This document shows, piece by piece, positions 7,562-10,150 of a stretch of DNA of 10,150 nucleotides. The notes below the pieces were generated by a model that saw nothing but the letters and a program-made list of their open reading frames with translations, did not search any database and was not told the DNA's origin. The stretch's first letter is position 1. The number at the start of each line of letters is the position of its first letter. This DNA is from Bacteroidales bacterium UBA4814. Lineage in GTDB: Bacteria > Bacteroidota > Bacteroidia > Bacteroidales > UBA7960. The position numbers were made by a program, and so were the translations under genes. Location: the NCBI GenBank assembly GCA_002402465.1, contig DHFW01000042.1, positions 6,242 to 16,391 on the forward strand, given 5' to 3'.

Positions 7562-7593
7562 TAAAGTTACAAAATTTATTCCGTGAAAAGCAA
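7562..7593 (-). promoter_or_regulatory. Candidate promoter for the riboswitch-receptor transcript
   Basis: On the minus strand TAACTTTA (7569-7562) matches the Bacteroidota -7 consensus TAnnTTTG at all but the last base. A TTG (7593-7591) lies 21 bases upstream, near the expected -33 position. Transcription would start roughly 5-10 bases before the aptamer, which is where a riboswitch leader should begin. Position and consensus agree, but this is a pattern match only. Confidence 0.45.
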
Positions 7594-7674
7594 GCACAAA
7601 ACAGCTTTGCCTCCCCATCAAAGAAAAATTAGGTCAGGCCGTGTAATTTTTATTAATTTGTAAAAAAATCGACC

Positions 7675-8097
7675 ATGAAGCTAATCATCATCAACGGTCC
7701 CAATCTAAACTTGCTGGGCAGCAGGGAGCCTTCGGTGTATGGCAAGGAATTTTTTTTCGATTATCTCGAAAAATTGCGGGCCTGGTTTCCTGATCTGATC
7801 ATTGATTTTTTCCAGAGCAACCTAGAGGGTGAACTTATCAACAAGATACACGAAACCGGATTCAGTTACGACGGCATTATTCTGAATGCCGGAGGCTACA
7901 CCCATACCAGTGTGGCCCTGGCCGATGCCATTCGGGCTGTGCACACCCCGGTAGTGGAGGTTCACATTTCCAACATCTTTGCCCGCGAAGACTTCAGACA
8001 TCGCTCGCTCATAGGGCCCTACTGTGCCGGCTGCGTTTCGGGCTTTGGCCTCGACAGCTACCGCCTGGCCGTGCAGAGTTTCCTGAAAAAGGAATAA
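7675..8097 (+). CDS. aroQ: 3-dehydroquinate dehydratase, type II
   Basis: A cytoplasmic enzyme of the shikimate pathway that removes water from 3-dehydroquinate to give 3-dehydroshikimate, on the way to chorismate and aromatic amino acids. At 140 residues it has the normal length of the small, dodecameric type II family. Active-site blocks are all present: INGPNLNLLGSRE (7-18), with the lid Arg17 and the catalytic Tyr22 in SVYG; QSNLEGELI (47-55); NAGGYTHTSVAL (71-82); EVHISN (95-100) with His98; and AREDFRHRS (103-111) with Arg108. The ATG at 7675 begins the usual MKLIIINGPN, so the start is secure. It is divergent from the riboswitch-receptor gene and convergent with the glycosyltransferase gene. 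The AT-rich upstream TTAATTTG (7653-7660) is one base off a -7 box. Confidence 0.96.
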   Translation: MKLIIINGPNLNLLGSREPSVYGKEFFFDYLEKLRAWFPDLIIDFFQSNLEGELINKIHETGFSYDGIILNAGGYTHTSVALADAIRAVHTPVVEVHISNIFAREDFRHRSLIGPYCAGCVSGFGLDSYRLAVQSFLKKE

Positions 8098-8105
8098 AGA
8101 CTGAA

Positions 8106-8126
8106 ATAATTTCCATTATCTTTTTT
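8106..8126 (+). terminator. Weak AT-rich hairpin with T-run after aroQ
   Basis: ATAAT (8106-8110) and ATTAT (8115-8119) form a 5-bp stem over a TTCC loop, followed by C and six Ts (8121-8126). It starts nine bases after the aroQ stop and overlaps the stop codon of the convergent glycosyltransferase gene. The stem is short and has no GC pairs, so termination here is only possible, not likely. Confidence 0.28.
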
Positions 8127-9150
8127 CTGAAAATCGGGCCTGGTTCAGGTCGCGAAAGGTATTCTTTCGCCTGATAAAGTGGCTGAAAGCAATGCTGCCT
8201 TTGTAGATGCCTGGTGGCAAACTTCCGGGAATGCCTTTTACATGTCGACGCATCACACGAAAGTGTTTGAAAAAGGCAAAATGGGCCTTGAAAACGGCAA
8301 TGGCATCGGCAAGGTGGCCGCTGAGCGTAAACTTTGCTGCCGCGGCCAGGTCTAAACCCAGGCGCACGGGCAGCAAGGGATAAAAATAGCGTGCAGGCAT
8401 GTTTTTGGCCAGCAACCAAAGGCTGTTTCTGAAGTTGAGAAAGGTTTTGAAAGGGCTTGACTTGGGTAGGGTTCCTCCTCCCACATGAAAAATCCTGGCC
8501 GAGGGCACCACGGCCACCTCCCAGCCCCGGTTTTGCAGCCGCCAACACAGGTCAATTTCTTCCATATGGGCAAAAAAGCGGGCATCAAAACCACCAACCT
8601 CCCCGAAAGCGCTTGCCCTCACAAAAAGGCAGGCTCCTGTGGCCCATAAAACGGGCACTGTGTCGTTATACTGCCCGCGGTCTTCTTCGAGCCGGCCAAA
8701 GACCCGCCCCCGGCAAAAGGGATAGGCCAGCACATCGATAAAACCGCCCGAAGCCCCCGCGTATTCAAAATATGAAGGTTGATGCCACGAGAGAATCTTG
8801 GGCTGGGCAGCAGCCACCTGCGGATGAGCCTCCATGTAATTAATTACAGGCTCGATCCAATTGGGCGGCACCTCAATATCAGAGTTGAGCAGCACATAGT
8901 AGTCGGCCTTGATTTTTTCAAGGGCGGCATTGTAACCCCCGGCATAGCCCAGGTTTTTATCGAGCTGAATAAGTCTTAATTCGGGGTACCAGGCCGAGAG
9001 AAAAGCTATGGAATCGTCGGTGGAGGCATTGTCGGCAATGACCAGGTTGGCCCATACGGGACTATTTTCGAGCACCGACGGCAGGAACTTCTCAAGGAAA
9101 GGTTTCCCGTTCCAGTTCAATATCACCACCGCTACCCTGGGTTTTGTCAT
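8116..9150 (-). CDS. Glycosyltransferase family 2 (rhamnosyltransferase-like)
   Basis: A 344-residue GT-A-fold glycosyltransferase expected to move a sugar from a nucleotide donor onto a lipid-linked or surface glycan at the cytoplasmic face of the membrane. Motifs in order: VAVVILNWNG (6-15), nucleotide-binding ADNASTDDS (39-47), NLGYAGGYNAAL (66-77), the metal-binding DXD-like LLNSDIE (87-93), ATGACLFVRASAF (170-182), and acceptor-side HMEEIDLCWRLQNRGW (195-210) with the likely catalytic acidic residues. FHVGGGTL (221-228) is typical of the WbbL-like branch. The C-terminal 110 residues are basic and partly hydrophobic, suggesting membrane association. The ATG at 9150 is chosen because GAGG lies 8 bases upstream; a TTG seven codons earlier keeps the frame open but has no such site. 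Donor and acceptor cannot be told from sequence. It stands alone, with no other glycan genes in the window. Confidence 0.88.
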   Translation of the reverse strand: MTKPRVAVVILNWNGKPFLEKFLPSVLENSPVWANLVIADNASTDDSIAFLSAWYPELRLIQLDKNLGYAGGYNAALEKIKADYYVLLNSDIEVPPNWIEPVINYMEAHPQVAAAQPKILSWHQPSYFEYAGASGGFIDVLAYPFCRGRVFGRLEEDRGQYNDTVPVLWATGACLFVRASAFGEVGGFDARFFAHMEEIDLCWRLQNRGWEVAVVPSARIFHVGGGTLPKSSPFKTFLNFRNSLWLLAKNMPARYFYPLLPVRLGLDLAAAAKFTLSGHLADAIAVFKAHFAFFKHFRVMRRHVKGIPGSLPPGIYKGSIAFSHFIRRKNTFRDLNQARFSEKR

Positions 9151-9206
9151 AAAGGAAACCTCTTTTGGCAAGTTACTCCATCACACACGCCTGTAAAAAT
9201 AAGGCT

Positions 9207-9227
9207 TTTAAAGCACATGCCTTTAAA
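9207..9227. repeat. Inverted repeat between the glycosyltransferase and tRNA-Ser genes
   Basis: TTTAAAGC (9207-9214) and GC-C-TTTAAA (9219-9227) form an 8-bp stem with one bulged C and an ACAT loop. It lies just upstream of a possible -7 element for the glycosyltransferase gene (TATTTTTA on the minus strand, 9201-9194), where an operator could act. AT-rich intergenic DNA makes such repeats by chance, so function is unproven. Confidence 0.35.
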
Positions 9228-9238
9228 GAAAATTTAAA

Positions 9239-9266
9239 TTGGAAAAAGAAAATTTTAGTACTTTTG
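9239..9266 (+). promoter_or_regulatory. Likely promoter of tRNA-Ser
   Basis: TACTTTTG (9259-9266) matches the Bacteroidota -7 consensus TAnnTTTG exactly and ends four bases before the mature tRNA 5' end. TTG (9239-9241) lies 17 bases upstream, close to the -33 position. The short distance implies little or no 5' leader on the precursor tRNA. Confidence 0.6.
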
Positions 9267-9270
9267 CCGC

Positions 9271-9358
<88 letters not shown>

Positions 9359-9367
9359 GACAAAAAA

Positions 9368-9392
9368 CCCGCCAACAGGCGGGATTTTTTTT
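9368..9392 (+). terminator. Intrinsic terminator after tRNA-Ser
   Basis: CCCGCC (9368-9373) and GGCGGG (9378-9383) form a perfect 6-bp GC stem over an AACA loop, followed by A and eight Ts (9385-9392). It starts ten bases after the encoded CCA and is a textbook rho-independent terminator for the tRNA transcript. Confidence 0.9.
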
Positions 9393-9395
9393 GCC

Positions 9396-9431
9396 AAAAA
9401 AAATGAGCGCAACCCGGGGGCTGCGCTCATT
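9396..9431 (-). terminator. Intrinsic terminator of the phosphofructokinase gene
   Basis: AATGAGCGCA (9402-9411) and TGCGCTCATT (9422-9431) form a perfect 10-bp stem over a ten-base loop that can itself pair CCC with GGG. On the minus strand it is followed by a run of eight Ts (9403-9396, three of them within or next to the stem base). It begins about 22 bases after the stop codon of the phosphofructokinase gene. Confidence 0.88.
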
Positions 9432-9452
9432 GGGGAACAATCCGACTAGATC

Positions 9453-10150
9453 CTAGATCAGGAACAGCGGTTTATCAATAAACGACTCATACACCGGGCG
9501 CAGCCGATCGGTGTTGTAATGCTTGTCCACTTCAATCAGTTTTTTGGTGCTGGTCACAATATCCACTGGCATGTTGTCGTAACGGCCGTTTTTAAGGATC
9601 ACCAGTCGGCCGTGAATGCCTTTCAGCACCAGGTCCAGCGCCAGGTTGCCGTATGCCATAGGCACAATGCTGTCGATGGCATCGGGGTCGCCCGAGCGCA
9701 CCAGGTAGCCCAGGTGCTGGTTGATGGTTTCCACGCGGCGGCCATTATTGAACTGCGGACTGACCTCCTTGATCTTGGCCGAAACGGCATCACCTATGCC
9801 CCCGAGTTTGGCATGGCCAAACATGTCCTTTTCCATATTGGAGAACATCATATCTACCCCCTCGAAAGTGGCACCCTCTGAAACCAATACAACAGAGTAC
9901 TTGCTGGGGTTTTTTTGGCGGTCTTGAACCAGCAGTTCTGTAAGGTGTTCGATCTTAAATTTATATTCAGGGATCACACAGCGATTGGCAGCACCGGCCA
10001 TGGTGGGAAGCAGGGCCGTAAAGCCGGCATAACGCCCGAATACCTCGATAACCAGGATACGCTCGTGCGAACCCGCCGAAGTTCTTAAAAGATTTGTCAT
10101 AGCTATGGTACGTGTGACGCAGGTACTGAAACCGATACAATAATCGGTGC
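9453..10150 (-). CDS. pfkA: 6-phosphofructokinase, C-terminal part (enters from the right edge)
   Basis: A glycolytic enzyme that phosphorylates fructose 6-phosphate to fructose 1,6-bisphosphate in the cytoplasm. The frame runs from the window edge to a TAG at 9453-9455, giving about 232 residues; the N-terminus is outside. Reading in from 10148, TDYCIGFSTCVTRTIA matches the TDxxIGFxTA segment of the family. SHERILVIEVFGRYAGFTAL follows and matches the substrate-binding VEVMGRxxGxLAL block, then VLVSEGA and HLGYLVRSGDPDAID, the counterpart of LGHIQRGGxPxxxDR in the E. coli enzyme. The internal ATG at 10100 is not the start, because conserved family sequence precedes it. Whether ATP or pyrophosphate is the phosphate donor depends on N-terminal residues that are not in the window. 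The gene ends at its own terminator, tail to tail with tRNA-Ser. Confidence 0.92.
   Translation of the reverse strand, partial: TDYCIGFSTCVTRTIAMTNLLRTSAGSHERILVIEVFGRYAGFTALLPTMAGAANRCVIPEYKFKIEHLTELLVQDRQKNPSKYSVVLVSEGATFEGVDMMFSNMEKDMFGHAKLGGIGDAVSAKIKEVSPQFNNGRRVETINQHLGYLVRSGDPDAIDSIVPMAYGNLALDLVLKGIHGRLVILKNGRYDNMPVDIVTSTKKLIEVDKHYNTDRLRPVYESFIDKPLFLI

Noticed and set aside
7420..7632. A 70-codon plus-strand frame across the receptor leader.
   Set aside because: It runs through the antisense of the TPP aptamer, whose conserved bases explain the sequence. The product has no recognisable feature.
9453..10100. A 215-residue short phosphofructokinase starting at the ATG at 10100.
   Set aside because: The frame continues upstream to the window edge with conserved family sequence (TDYCIGFSTC), so the ATG is internal and the gene is simply cut by the window.

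Overview
The window is an ordinary chromosomal segment from a member of the Bacteroidota. The evidence is a type IX secretion (T9SS) C-terminal sorting domain, a TonB-dependent receptor with the N-terminal carboxypeptidase-regulatory-like domain typical of this phylum, start sites mostly without strong Shine-Dalgarno sequences, and promoter elements resembling the Bacteroidota -7 box (TAnnTTTG). I cannot place it below phylum level. No mobile element, phage gene, CRISPR array or defence locus is visible.

Left part (1-4961): the 5' part of a D-alanine--D-alanine ligase gene (ddl, GTG start) runs leftward off the window edge. Divergent from it, across a 170-bp gap, is a tight three-gene plus-strand cluster. 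It encodes a membrane-anchored protein with four PASTA-like repeats, a secreted protein with a T9SS sorting domain, and an RluD-family 23S rRNA pseudouridine synthase. The cluster ends at a short GC-rich hairpin that also serves the convergent gene.

Middle part (4970-7570): a minus-strand gene for an 810-residue TonB-dependent outer-membrane receptor follows a well-formed thiamine pyrophosphate (TPP) riboswitch. The riboswitch makes uptake of thiamine, its phosphates or a precursor the most likely job of the receptor. The receptor appears to be transcribed alone. This riboswitch-receptor pair is the most informative item in the window.

Right part (7675-10150): aroQ (type II 3-dehydroquinate dehydratase, shikimate pathway) lies convergent to a family 2 glycosyltransferase gene of the rhamnosyltransferase-like type. 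Next comes a complete tRNA-Ser(UGA) with its own likely promoter and a strong terminator. A second, separate terminator of opposite polarity closes a 6-phosphofructokinase gene that runs in from the right edge.

Apart from the likely three-gene operon, the genes are independent housekeeping or surface functions: cell-wall precursor synthesis, ribosome modification, vitamin uptake, aromatic amino acid synthesis, surface glycan assembly, translation and glycolysis. I found no convincing undescribed system. The findings are modest, and the riboswitch-linked receptor is the best of them.
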